Source: Paracentrotus lividus
Lineage: Eukaryota > Echinodermata > Echinoidea > Camarodonta > Echinidae
Assembly: GCA_940671915.1 (NCBI GenBank)
Contig: CALNVZ010000174.1
Coordinates: 73,672,537-73,736,536, forward strand
Length of the DNA: 64,000 nt
Direction: 5' to 3'
Below the pieces are notes generated by a model that saw only the letters and a list, made by a program, of their open reading frames with translations, was not told the DNA's origin and searched no databases. This document shows positions 11,083-22,091 of this stretch, piece by piece. Within the stretch, counting starts at the first letter, position 1, and each line of letters starts with the position of its first letter. Position numbers and translations under genes: made by a program.

Positions 11083-11312
11083 AGATTACAAGGATTTGAA
11101 ATAAATCCTAGACGGCTGTATATATCATGTATATAAAGACCAATCGATTATAAGTTGATTTAAATCCTATATATTCCAATTTTAGGCTTCGTTAGATCTC
11201 CATCCTACAGATTTAATTTGATTTTTTTTTTTCAAGATTTAGATTTAAAAATCAGTTGGTCACAGTCATTCTGGATTTATTCTAAATCCTTTTAATTTAG
11301 AGCGAATCGAGA
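11083..11312. mobile_element. Possible small MITE with imperfect ends
   Basis: CTTTAGATTACAAGGATTTG (about 11079) is partly complementary to AATCCTTTTAATTTAGAGCG (about 11285), and the motif AAATCCT recurs inside. The match is imperfect and no target duplication was identified. Confidence 0.35.
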
Positions 11313-12039
11313 AATCTTCAGACGTATTAAAACTATTTTAGTAAATCCCCTACAGCTTAATTATTTAATGATACCGGAACATCATGCACAAAGTCCCGTT
11401 CAATATCTAGATTAACACAATTTTTTAAAAGCAATATTGTAAATTTTCAAAGAGAATGAATGACAATAATAGACGCAGTTCTATCACATTAAAAAAAAAA
11501 AAAAAAACAGTGCATAAAATATTATACAAGTCATAAAGACACCATAGGCCTTTTCAATAAAGCAAAATAAAAGTATTTTATATATAATGTTAAAAATATC
11601 CTTGCTTTTGAGTTGACAATATCAATGATATCTCTGTCGCACTAAAAAAAGGTGCATAAACTTCTATTGATCATTCATCGTATTGAAAAGGGTAAGTTAA
11701 ATAAATTTATGAGAAAATAAACAGTAAAAGGAGAAGACAATAATGAAGAGCATTGGGCTTTAAAGGAAAGTACTTAGAATTTAAATCATTACAATCACGA
11801 TTACAAATTCTTGAAATTTTTCACCTGATCATTAACTTACAGATAGAATGTCAAATTTGTTGTAAAATGTTTTGAATTTATTGCATCTACAGAATCATGC
11901 ACAAATATTTCAACCATTGTAGGATATATTGTTATCAAATTAGCTTACAGTATTCCTTAAGAAGTTAACATAAGGAAGAAGAAAGGTGGTCCAAAATATT
12001 CCCTAATAACTGTCTTAAGAATTATCCCCGAGCAAGGTA
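11313..12039. other. Intergenic AT-rich sequence
   Basis: Contains an (A)n run at about 11491-11507; otherwise nothing was recognised. Confidence 0.45.
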
Positions 12040-12363
12040 CACTGTAAAAAAATATATTTGTATTTTTAGAGCAAATCTACTGTCAGCAGAGTTGCCATAA
12101 AAATGTAATTTAAAAAACAGTTTTGTTGTAAATTTCTCGTCTAAGAATTTATGAAAGAGAAGGGGAAAATCATTACAGTTCTATAGCGTACATATTTGGT
12201 TAAAACGGAACAAATGTGTTACTCCTGATGTATATTTTGTATTTCTCATGTAATTATTTGCAAGAGAAATTTAAAACAAAAACTGTTTTTTAAATTACCT
12301 TTTTTTATGGCGACTCTGCTGACAGCAGATTTGCTGTAAAAATACAAATATTTTTTTACAGTG
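12040..12363. mobile_element. MITE with long inverted ends, 324 bp, TA-flanked
   Basis: The left end CACTGTAAAAAAATAT and the right end ATTTTTTTACAGTG are inverted repeats that extend inward for about 100 bp, including paired CTGTCAGCAGAG and CTCTGCTGACAG blocks. TA borders both ends. No coding capacity. The small minus frame at 12246-12443 overlaps the right arm and is not a gene. Confidence 0.9.
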
Positions 12364-12780
12364 TATTGTATCAGGGATCCTATGATGTTATGATATTCCA
12401 AACAGATTATCCTCTCAATACCCATATCTTCTATCATATTCATGAAATAAGTTTCAAGATAATTTTAATGGCTTACTTCCTTATGCACTTTGAATTTACA
12501 TCTATCTTCGGATCTTTCGATACTGGGATAATTTCCCTTTAATATAAATAATGCCTTTACTGAGCTCAAGTAGCCTCAGTATAATGTTCTCACGCGTTGT
12601 GCGGTTAGACAAGTAAATATCATGCGAAATAGTTAGTTGTCTCGTTTTAAAGGCCTAAATATTGATTTTGAGTAGTAAGCCATGTAAAAAAATTAAGTAT
12701 GAATTTACTTTTGATTGGTAGTTCTGCAAAGTCATTCCCGAAGGTCACCATACTCACCCACAAAAGCTTGTTTTCATACA
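12364..12780. other. Intergenic sequence
   Basis: AT-rich, no feature recognised. Confidence 0.45.
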
Positions 12781-12782
12781 TA

Positions 12783-13237
12783 CAGTCTGTGTCAAAAAAA
12801 AAAAAAAAATGGTACAGTCGGAAAAAAAAATATTTAGTTGCTAAATATTTTCAAATAATGTTTGTATGTGGTACCAAAATAAAGCCAAAAGATTTTCCTT
12901 GCTGATGCGCTTTGTTCTGTATAATTCGCTTTCGTAAAACAAAAGTTATGCTAAATTTTGTGCGACGAGGAACAAATCGAAATTGAGCACTTTATGGCCA
13001 TTATGCAAAACCTATACACAAAGCATGGGACGGCGTGCGAAAAATGGATTTTTCTTGATTGTAGAGAACTAGTCATATCTCAAAAATTACAACACCAAAT
13101 GTGATGAAAAAAATTGCAGGTGAAAGTCTGATCTTCCTGCTTTATGATAATACCAAACAATAGCAGGCTGTGATCAAACTTCATACTATAAAAAAATGTT
13201 TTCCACTTGTATATACCATTTTATTTGACACAGACTG
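12783..13237 (+). mobile_element. TA-flanked MITE, family B, copy 1 (about 455 bp)
   Basis: The ends are CAGTCTGTGTCAAA and TTTGACACAGACTG, bordered by TA. The body contains ACAAATCGAAATTGAGCAC and GACGGCGTGC blocks. Further copies lie at 14169-14613 (inverted), 44246-44699 (direct) and about 46758-47242 (inverted). Short ends with TA duplication suggest a non-autonomous Tc1/mariner-type element. The open frame at 12699-12905 crosses its left end and is not a gene. Confidence 0.9.
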
Positions 13238-14168
13238 TATAACGTATTGACCATTATTATGTGAAGAAATTGATGGAGATTTTCCCCATTTCTTGTTTGT
13301 TTGGTTGATGGATTCAACAGCTATCCCCGAAACTCATCGCACATTATTCCAACAAATTCGTTATTTCTCTAACTTAATTATCAGAATGTCTGTATAAAGA
13401 AAAGACTAGACATTTTATGACTTGAATTAAAAAAAAAATACAATGTAGGCCTACACATTTCTCGATCATTTTCGAATCACAAGTTTCATGCAGAGAGCTG
13501 ATGTTAGCTTGCGGAGATAATATGTTACATTTGACATATGAAATTCGACTATAGGATGGTGGATTACTGTAAGCCTCCAATTTTTATCAGTTTTCTTTTA
13601 CGGAAATATGAACAAAAACAGCCAACGGATTCAACTAAATGTCCACGTCATTATGTATAGCCCAATGTGAAACATTATTAGGCTTTAGATGCAAACATGA
13701 ATTATAAATGAAAGGTACATTAATTAAGGATTAACAATCCATCCTGTCACATAGAAATAAAAGTTGCATCAAAATGTGCTATTTCCTCGTGAATTTCCAA
13801 TATACACTTAGCTGATTATATTTAATACCCTAGATGATATATCTAAACACAAACATGTATAAAAATATTCAACCATCATGACCATTACATGATTCTGTTT
13901 TTCTTGATATTCTGCTTTAATTTCAATTTTTCTATTTCAATGTCAACTTTATTTTTCATTTCCACAGAAAACATATTAATATTAGAACAAAACACATTCG
14001 TGCAACATAACATTGAATAATATAATTTACAAAATAATTCTTTCACTGCATATATAAACATGATAAATATTTTTTGGGTACATTTAAAATAAGGTAATAC
14101 AAAAAATACATCGATATTTCTTACGGAAATGGAGGCACACATTAAAAAGTGAATACTTGTAGAATATA
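13238..14168. other. Spacer between inverted MITE copies
   Basis: About 930 bp of AT-rich sequence without recognised genes. The minus frame at 13885-14181 is low-complexity and runs into the next MITE. Confidence 0.45.
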
Positions 14169-14613
14169 CAGACTGTGTCAAATAAAATGGTACAAGTGGA
14201 ATTTTTTTTTTATATTATGATTATTAATCACAACCTGGTATTATTTGATATTTTTGTAAAGCAGGAAAATCAGACTTTCTTCTGCAATTTTTTTCATCAC
14301 ATTTGGTGTTGTAGTTTTATAGATATGACTAGTTTTCTACAATCAAGAAAAATCCATTTTTTGCACGCCGTCCCATGCCTTTGTGTATAGGTTTCGCATA
14401 AAAAGCCATGAAGTGCTCAATTTCGATTTGTTCCTCGTCGCACAAAATTTAGCATAACTTTTGTTTTACGAAAGCAAATTATACAGAACAAAGCGCATCA
14501 GCAGGGAAAATCTTTTGGCTTTATTTTGGCACCACATACACACATTATTTGAAAATATTTCACACCTAGATATTTTTTTCCCGACTGTACCATTTTTTTT
14601 TTTACACAGACTG
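14169..14613 (-). mobile_element. TA-flanked MITE, family B, copy 2 (inverted)
   Basis: Begins CAGACTGTGTCAAATAAAAT and ends ACACAGACTG, with the body reverse-complementary to copy 1 (GCACGCCGTCCCATGCC, TCAATTTCGATTTGTTCC). With copy 1 it forms a long inverted repeat separated by about 0.93 kb. Confidence 0.9.
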
Positions 14614-15322
14614 TAGGTCGCTCAAAATAACATATTAATAGTTTAAATAAAAATAAAATGACAATGTCCCCTTTATATTTCTTTCCTCACCAATTCAAGC
14701 TTCCAGCTCGTTTCAAGGACCTTATTCGACAAGCTTCGCTCTTGAAAGATCCAATACATTTCTTTTTAGTTACTTATCTATTGCGTATTATGACTGGAAA
14801 TTATTAATCACATAGATTTTTTAATCGTTGTTGCGCCTTGAGTGTTATTGCACCAGAAAAGTGCGCTCTAGAAATATTTGTTATCTTTATTATATTATTG
14901 TTATTAGAGCTTCATGTAACATTTATTTCACTTATAAGCTTTAAACTACATATTTTGGAGTTTCTGTGAAATATAGGTAAATTCTCTTGGATACAAATCA
15001 AAATCAAATAGGCGCAAATCTTTAGCACTGCATATGAGGCAAGTCAAGGTGAAACCACGTGACATAGCGGATTGATCACCATATCAAATCTACAACAATT
15101 GGACGGTTTCTGCGGGTGACAGGTTTTATAAATTTGCTTTCATTCTTTAGCGGATCCGTAATGACATGATAGTCCTTGCACATGGTGCGGTCACGGATGG
15201 GAAAGAAGAAAAGCCGATTGTTGAAGACATTCCAGTATAACAAGTAGACACGTTCAGATCACGTGATCAATTATCAAAACTACGATTGACATGCATCATT
15301 CGTGAATGGTTTTATATCCGTC
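14614..15322. other. Intergenic sequence
   Basis: No coding pattern or repeat boundary recognised. Confidence 0.45.
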
Positions 15323-15845
15323 ATGCTACAGTCACACAGACACTTGTGTTTTTTTAGTTACGCTTTTGTAGTTTTATACTTATTTCAACATCTATTCTAG
15401 CATTTCTTTTGCATTTCTCAGTTTTATTGGATGAACGAAATTATCACTACTTCCTGCAGCTGACTCTGACGGGAATGCATCCGTGGGGATCCAAAGAAAA
15501 AAAAGAAAAAAAAGAAAAAGAAGAAAAAAAAAAAAAAAAACCCACGAAATTTTCGGACGCAACGCTGAACTGAACGTAACTCAACGTAATGCTGCAGTCA
15601 CACAGACATTTACGTATAGATACGTTTGTGTTGTTTTAATCTTATTTCATCTTCTATTCTATCATTTCCTATGTATTTCTTTGTTTTACTGTTCTTCCTT
15701 TTACTTTGTTTTCCACTGCTGACTATGACTGGTAGGCATCCGTGATGATCCGCAGAAAAGAAAAGAATTTTTGGACGCAACCTGACGTAACTCAACGTAA
15801 GTGTCTGTGTGACTGTAGCATAACTGTCTGTGTGACTGTAGCATA
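15323..15845. mobile_element. Tandem dimer of a small MITE with CTACAGTCACACAGACA ends
   Basis: The left end ATGCTACAGTCACACAGACA and right end TGTCTGTGTGACTGTAGCAT are perfect inverted repeats. An internal GCTGCAGTCACACAGACA at about 15591 restarts the unit, and both halves share CATTTC, GACTCTGAC/GACTATGAC, GCATCCGTG, GGACGCAAC and TAACTCAACGTAA blocks in order. The right terminus is itself repeated (about 15801-15845). This is a dimer or a recombined array. Confidence 0.8.
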
Positions 15846-16097
15846 AGTTGGGAAGAATTTTAATAATATGCAATCTCGTAGCTTGGATTCCATAAGCACA
15901 ATAAATCTGGTGGTGCCCCCCCCCCTTCGTAAAAATATCCCAACAACTAGCTACAAAAAAGGGGGAAACCACAAATATGTTACTTACTATTAAAAAATCA
16001 TGCGATGATAGAGCTGAAAGGGATTTGTTCCTCGTGTATACCTTTATTTTTGGATTTCCTCAGTAGAGGAAACAGCCACAAGACTCCTGTAACTTTA
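15846..16097. other. Short intergenic sequence
   Basis: Contains a C run near 15918; nothing else recognised. Confidence 0.4.
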
Positions 16098-16400
16098 AGG
16101 CTGGTTTACACCGGAACCGAATCAGCTGCGAATCCATCCGAATACACGTATTCGGGGGCATTCGGGAGCATTCTGTTACCCCTCCCCGAATGAGCGAAAA
16201 TTCGGGAGGAATTCTGGAACATTCGTGTAGGGATTCGGCCCATTCTGAAACGTTCAAAACCATCTGAATACCATCCAAAATGCTCCCGTATTTGGCCCCT
16301 ACAAATTTCATTCGGGCCACATTCAGAATGTATTCCGATGGAATTCGGGGTATTCTGGGCAGATTCGGACCTTTTCGTATCGTTAGGGGAGTAACAGCCC
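16098..16400. repeat. Element dense in ATTCGG/CCGAAT motifs
   Basis: Starts AAGGCTGGTTTACACCGGAA and carries well over ten ATTCGG, ATTCTG or complementary motifs in about 280 bp, in both orientations. This structure is that of a non-autonomous DNA element with many short inverted motifs. The right end is unclear. Confidence 0.55.
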
Positions 16401-17040
16401 GTAAATGGTTTTAGAATATAATGTTCATTATTATTATTATTTTTTTAATTTAATTTTTTATTTTTTTTTGGTGTTTTTTGTTTTGTTTAACTTCTAGGTA
16501 AAATTCATGAACATGATAAAAAGAAAAGGAATTGAAGATAGGCAGACATTCAAAAGAGGGCGCCCTTGAACAGACCGTTGCTAGCGCTCGACAGGGAGAT
16601 GATTGTGTGATCAATGTTCTTGGTTCAACATTTATGTGGGGATTTTTTTTTTAATGTACGTTTTTCTGTTAGCTGTATTTGAAAGCCTCATCTCTTAGAA
16701 TTCAGCACACAAGTTCAATTTAGTTATCTATGCACAAGGGCCTTGAATTGATGTGAAATAAACAGATATCTGGAATAAATAAGTACTGTATTTGTGTTGT
16801 ATTGTTTTTGTTTAGATATACATGCTTTCATATTTTATCCATTTCGATCTGTTCTACCTTACTTTGTATTATTATCAGGTTCAATGTATAGGCAATGAGG
16901 GGTCGGCCTCGATAGGTGTTTCTCCTTCTTGTTCGGCTTCTTTGTCTTCTCATTATTCTTTTTCTTTTCTTTTTCTTCTTCTTCTCCTCCTTCTCCTTAT
17001 TTTTCTTCTTCTCGATATTCTTAATGTTCCGCTCCTTACT
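16401..17040. other. Intergenic, T-rich with pyrimidine tract
   Basis: T-rich runs at 16438-16500 and a (TTC)n-like tract at about 16960-17010. The frames at 16822-17103 translate this low complexity and are not genes. Confidence 0.5.
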
Positions 17041-17112
17041 CTTGATGATGATGATGATGATGACGATGAACAGCATTTGTAAAGCGCCCCGGTAAAGCGC
17101 CATTTATCTGTC
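17041..17112. mobile_element. Probable SINE tail fragment with (GAT)n
   Basis: (GAT)n is followed by CATTTGTAAAGCGCCCCGGT AAAGCGCC. A trinucleotide repeat next to a 'type AAAGCGC' block has the same layout as the SINE at 43099-43360 (trinucleotide run, then GATTTGTATTGCGCACG). The rest of the element is missing. Confidence 0.4.
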
Positions 17113-17250
17113 AAATATATTTAAGGTACCTGGCTCCGTACATTATCCCAAAAATTTCTACGTCATCTTATTCAAGAGTTGTGAATCGCCGTTCAGTTGG
17201 AATTGTGTTGTGGGATTGTCGGTAGTTATAGTATTTACAAGTTATTATAA

Positions 17251-17286
17251 ATGTGTGTGTGTGTGTGGGTGTGTATGTGTGTGGTG

Positions 17287-17327
<41 letters not shown>

Positions 17328-17380
17328 CGTGTATGTGTGTGTGGGTGTATAAGGGTGTTTGTGTGTGGTTGTGTGTGTTG
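17251..17380 (+). repeat. (TG)n microsatellite
   Basis: An interrupted GT/TG run. Both strands give artefactual open frames. Confidence 0.9.
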
Positions 17381-17387
17381 TGGTGCA

Positions 17388-17630
17388 GAGAGATAGAGTA
17401 GAGGGAGAGGGAGAGAGATGGGGAGTCAAATTATTAGTATTAAGCCTGACATAAATATACAATATATGTGTGGTGTGGGTGGGTGGTGTTGTGTTGTGTG
17501 TGTGTGGTGTTTTAGAGAGATAGAGAGAGAGAGAGGGAGAGGGAGAGAGATGGGGGAGTCAAATTATTAGTATTAAGCCTGACATAAATCTACAATATAT
17601 GTGTGGTGTGGGTGAGTGGGTGGTGTGCGC
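17388..17630 (+). repeat. Tandem duplication, period about 133 bp
   Basis: The block GTCAAATTATTAGTATTAAG starts at 17425 and again at 17558, with the preceding GA-rich run and following TGTGTGGTGTGGGTG also repeated. Almost no divergence suggests a recent duplication. Confidence 0.85.
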
Positions 17631-18445
17631 GTCCATATCCAAAGTATATAGGCCTAAATAAATTGGAGCAGATTTGTATACAGGTGAATTTGGAGGCACA
17701 ATTTCAAGTAATAATACTCCTCTGCAATTAGACAAATGGCTACTTACCCGTATTGTATATTCCGAATACAAGTTCATCGCATTATTTCCTCTTTGAGAAA
17801 TCAACAGCTAATGAGGGAAACCTTTGATCACATATTCTGATCCAAACATGCCATAGCTATAACATACCATGACTAAAAATCGTGTAGTCCCATATATTTA
17901 TTTCCAGCAATTAGGTCATCTAAATGCATTACACAATCACCTACTATATCATTAGGCGATTAGGAGAAAACGCTAGTGTCTAGAAGGTACAGCTTTCTGT
18001 GTTGTTAAGCCTCGCTGTCTGAGGTACACGAATGTAAACATTACGCATGCACCAGGCTAACAGTGTAATGTTATGATTGGAACGACTGGACAAAATATTA
18101 AAAGGCCCTGAATGTTGTCGGTCGTGAACATTGTCGAACGCATACTGTGAAAATAGTCTTTGCATCCAGACCACTTGAAGGCATTTCATATTTGAGGGTT
18201 TTTCTTGGAGCCGCGCTGGAATGTTTACACATTCCTCCATGGTTTACACTCAAACAATTTCATTAACTACATGGGCACCGTCAATACCAGAATTTGTGAG
18301 TAAGCTGTTTGATTTGTTGTTTAATACTGGAAATAATATGGAGTCCATGGACACGATTGCCTCATTAAAAAAAAAAAAAAAATTGCTGCTTTGTTTTTTG
18401 TATTGCTTTTTAAATCCTCTAGCCCATTTGAAAATTAATTTGTAC

Positions 18446-18450
<5 letters not shown>
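17631..18450. other. Intergenic sequence
   Basis: No gene or repeat boundary recognised; a poly(A) run lies at about 18367-18382. Confidence 0.45.

Positions 18451-18519
<69 letters not shown>
18451..18519. repeat. (AT)n microsatellite
   Basis: An uninterrupted TA dinucleotide array. Confidence 0.95.
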
Positions 18520-18525
<6 letters not shown>

Positions 18526-18775
18526 GATTCGCCTCATGCAGGCATTTTTTCTAAATTTCCCCTACATACTGCATTGCAATCTGGTTATCATGTAATTTTA
18601 ATTAGGTACATGTAAATCATAATAGTAATTTTCATTTTCACATGTTCAAGCTGCTGAATCTGATTAATATCTATTTTTTGTTGTTGTTAAAGGGGAATTT
18701 GGTTGATTTATTCGTCACGAGGGAAGTGTAAAGTGCATCCTCGCTTTCCTTGGGCAATCTATGGTAAATAGATCT

Positions 18776-19012
18776 GTGGGGTGTAACACAAAGACTTGTG
18801 ATTGATAAAAATTTACGATTGATATTTTCTCGGTAGCCTCATCATGGACAGGATGCTCCAAAGTTGAAGATCTTAATTCTAACACTAGCCCTAAGACTAC
18901 TCTTAATCACATCCAAATCCTAATCAATGAATGTACCTGGGTTCCAAATGAGGCTACAGAGAAAATATCAATAGTAATTTTATCCATCGTAAGTCTTTGT
19001 GTTTACACACCA
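18776..19012. mobile_element. Small MITE, about 240 bp
   Basis: The left arm (TGGGGTGTAACACAAAGACTT then GATATTTTCTCGGTAGCCTCAT, written here as two pieces) is the imperfect complement of the right arm (ATGAGGCTACAGAGAAAATATC then AAGTCTTTGTGTTTACACACCA). The arms are about 65 bp and a short unrelated core contains CTAACACTAGCCCTAAGAC. Confidence 0.75.
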
Positions 19013-20620
19013 CTGGAGTCAAGTGTTCATCATGAACAGCACATAAATTAATTTTAACATTTATATACCTCTCTTGCTCAGATATATAGGATACATGACC
19101 AAAAATGTTTGTAATCGTTAAAAGATCATGCCTTAAAGTATTGTCAGAAAGTTACATTTATTCCGGTTAATGTCTGCTCACATTGGTAACTGAAATCATA
19201 GGCATTAATATAATCTTGTGTCACCTTTTTTTTCCTTATTAGATAATTTCCCCCTTCATATAGTGATGAAGTGTAATCTCACTGATACATGTATAATATC
19301 AAGTTTCAAAGTACAACATCGGATACAGATATGCCTTTGAGAAGACAAATAATGTAGCATACAACGTATAGGAAGTTAATTCTAATTATTTATAGCCTTG
19401 GACATAACATCATTGTACTTTGGACCAGGAAAGATAGAACTTCTAACATGTTTCTTATGATGGAAAAAAAAATTAAAAAAAAAAAAAATAAATAAAATAA
19501 AAAAGAACAAAAATTCTTTCAATTGTGAACTTTCATCTCTAGTTTCTGAATAAGTACAAGCATTAGTATCCTATTAATTTTATACAGCTATCAATTTTCA
19601 CTGGAAAATGAATCAGAAATATCTGCAGTGGCTGATCCGGGTAGGGCGCAACATGCCTTTGCCGCCCCTATCTTTATAGATACCGCGCTATGCATGTATA
19701 CATGTATCTTAATTCAAGAAAATGGCGCCTGTACCAACCCTCCCTTTAAAAAATATACCTCTTGCATGTTTCTTTATTAACCCTCTCCATGATCAGTCAT
19801 ACAACAGTCTGTGACAGAGCATGGATAGACTAGCAGCTAATGCCGGTCTTCGTGGCGTAACTATGGGTACATTATTTGACCTAGAAACCCGGGCTGTGCT
19901 TGAACTTGAGATTTGTATTGTCTGGGTCGTTAAACGAGGGGCAGACAATGTTGCACGGGCCAGGAAGAAGACTTTAAGAAACAAAAGCGGTGCAAGAGGG
20001 AAACCTTGGGGGATGACGGAGGATCATGTTCGAGATGGGTTCTCACCTCGAATTTCCTCCTAGATCCTAATTCGATGACTTCAAAATAAGCTTGTGTTCG
20101 GCTAGTGATATACATAGGCATATATTACCCATATTTTTCAGAACCGGAATTATGGCTTGTGCGAATGCCATTGATTAATATCTACTGATATTAGTGTCAG
20201 CGTAAATGAAAAAAAAAAAGAAAAAGAAAAAAAAAAGGGAAGGTTGTATTATTATAAAACGTTTCATTCTTACCCTTTCGAATAAAAGAGTTTTGATATT
20301 GCCACATAACGGTTATCCTTGCACCTATCTAAAATAACCTTGGTAAATGTTACGTTATTGTATGTACCTCTTACTTCTAAGATAATCTGAGAATTGAAGC
20401 AACGGAGCATGCAAAATTAGGCAGTTGGCCCTCAATAATCAGCTTACCAAACTCACGACCTTTGCATCCCCAGTGAAGAGTCAAGGCCACTATTTACTAT
20501 GACGCTGCTTTATGATACAACACACAGTTTCTGTGTTTGCTGATGATACTATTCTATACTTTAGATAATCCTGATGATTTGTGTTTGGAATGCTGTTTGG
20601 AATGTGTTTGTATTGCTCAG
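19013..20620. other. Intergenic sequence
   Basis: Holds A-rich tracts (about 19465-19505 and 20209-20237). A frame of 80 codons at 19821-20063 (+) lies in a slightly more GC-rich patch but shows no recognisable domain, and a competing frame exists on the other strand. Confidence 0.4.
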
Positions 20621-20627
20621 TTGGAAT

Positions 20628-21631
20628 ACACTCACTTAGCACTTTTATTGCAACATAGCTAAATGCGTGCATTTTTTCATATTTCCAAGTATTTTATATG
20701 TTGTCATATTTCATTCATGGCCAGAGATTTTGCGAAAATTTTGTATATTCTGAAAGGGGAGACTTGTCTCTTTTAATTCCTGAAATCAGTTAATACTCAG
20801 AAAGGGGCATTTTTTAAAACAAAGGGGCGACAAATGAACAAAGACCCCTAAAAATGAAATTTTAAGAGGTGGGGTAATTAGTGAATAAAATTATTAAGGA
20901 GGAGTCATATTTCTCCGAAAACTGTTAACGTGTTTCCGTCATACTCGTGGTAAATTAAAAATGGCCAAAAAGGTAGCACTACAATGAAAGACAAAAGGAG
21001 GAACACCGGAAGAAGACAAATTTATTTCTATCGTTGCCAAGGAAAATTTGGCCCGGTATTGCAGAGACGATTTAATGCAAGTTAATTCCACCGAATTCCC
21101 AAATTATTCTTGAATTCTTGTAGTAAATATAATGTCGTTTACAATAGAAATTTCACACTTCTATTATAATTCGCTGGATATTCACGACCTCTGATTTTGC
21201 CACCCATCCTCCTTAGCAACGGCGTAACAGATTTTTTTCTTCTGTGCGTGATGTTTCTTTCATTAGCCTTTGTGCTGGTTCCTTATTACTATTATTACTA
21301 TTTTTAATTTGCCACAAGGATAATGGAAACATGAAAACAGTTTGCGAAGAAATTTGATTCCTCTTTAATAATTGCATTCACTGATAATCCCCACCTCTTA
21401 AAATTTAATTTTTAGGGGCCATTGTTAATTTGTCGCCCCTTTGTTTAAAAAAGTGCCCCTGTCTGAGTATTTACTGATCTCAGGAATGGAAAGGGACAAG
21501 TCTCCTCTATTAGAATATACAATTTTTTTCGCAAAATCTCTGGCCATGAATGAAATATGACAATATATAAAAGACTTGTAAAAATGCACACATTTAGCTA
21601 TGTTGCAATACCAGTGCTAAGTGAGTGTACT
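20628..21631. mobile_element. Foldback element, family C, copy 1 (about 1 kb)
   Basis: The outer arms ACACTCACTTAGCACT (left) and AGTGCTAAGTGAGTGT (right) are perfect complements. Inverted similarity continues for about 300 bp, including GCCCCTAAAAAT/AAAATTTAATTTTTAGGGGC-type blocks and CTGGCCATGAATGA. The core (CGTTGCCAAGG...CCTCCTTAGCAACGG) is also weakly symmetric. A second, inverted copy lies at 43370-44240. Confidence 0.85.
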
Positions 21632-22015
21632 CACGTAAATTTTGTGAAAACAAAAGAAACTACTGACACAACTTGTTTCAAACTTTACACCGCTGTTTAC
21701 AATAGGAACCATCTAACTCTTGTGTAAAGTCATTACACAACACCTGTTGTTTAAAGTTTAATCGACTTTTGTTTAAGAATCTTACACAACTTTTTTAAAA
21801 CAACATTTTTTACACAGCGTTTTAACATTGTGCCAACAAAAGCAGACACCAACATGTATCAGGAATCCTGAGGAAGGTGCAACGACGAAAGTTCAGAATA
21901 AAAATTTAAAATAGAATCTCTTTTTTTTTTCTCACATATATTTTCTAGACCAATGTCGTTATATCATTAAAGTTGAGAATAATCGCATGCATTTATCTCT
22001 TGCCTATACAATATA
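21632..22015. other. Short spacer with TACACAAC motifs and a CTGAGGA...GAAA motif
   Basis: TTACACAAC or complementary TTGTGTAAAG occurs several times (21700-21830). At about 21870-21890 TCCTGAGGAAGGTGCAACGA CGAAAG resembles the CTGANGA...CGAAA motif seen at three other places, though with little stem pairing. Confidence 0.4.
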
Positions 22016-22091
22016 CAGTAGTGGTCAAAACTATTAGAACACCCGAAGCTACACAAAGTCTATGGGATTCTCAATGCCCTATTACATTTAT

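Noticed and set aside
15610..15972. 120-codon minus-strand frame
   Set aside because: Overlaps the tandem MITE dimer and has no recognisable domain.
19821..20063. 80-codon plus-strand frame as an exon
   Set aside because: Somewhat gene-like composition but no recognised family, no convincing splice sites and competing frames on the other strand.
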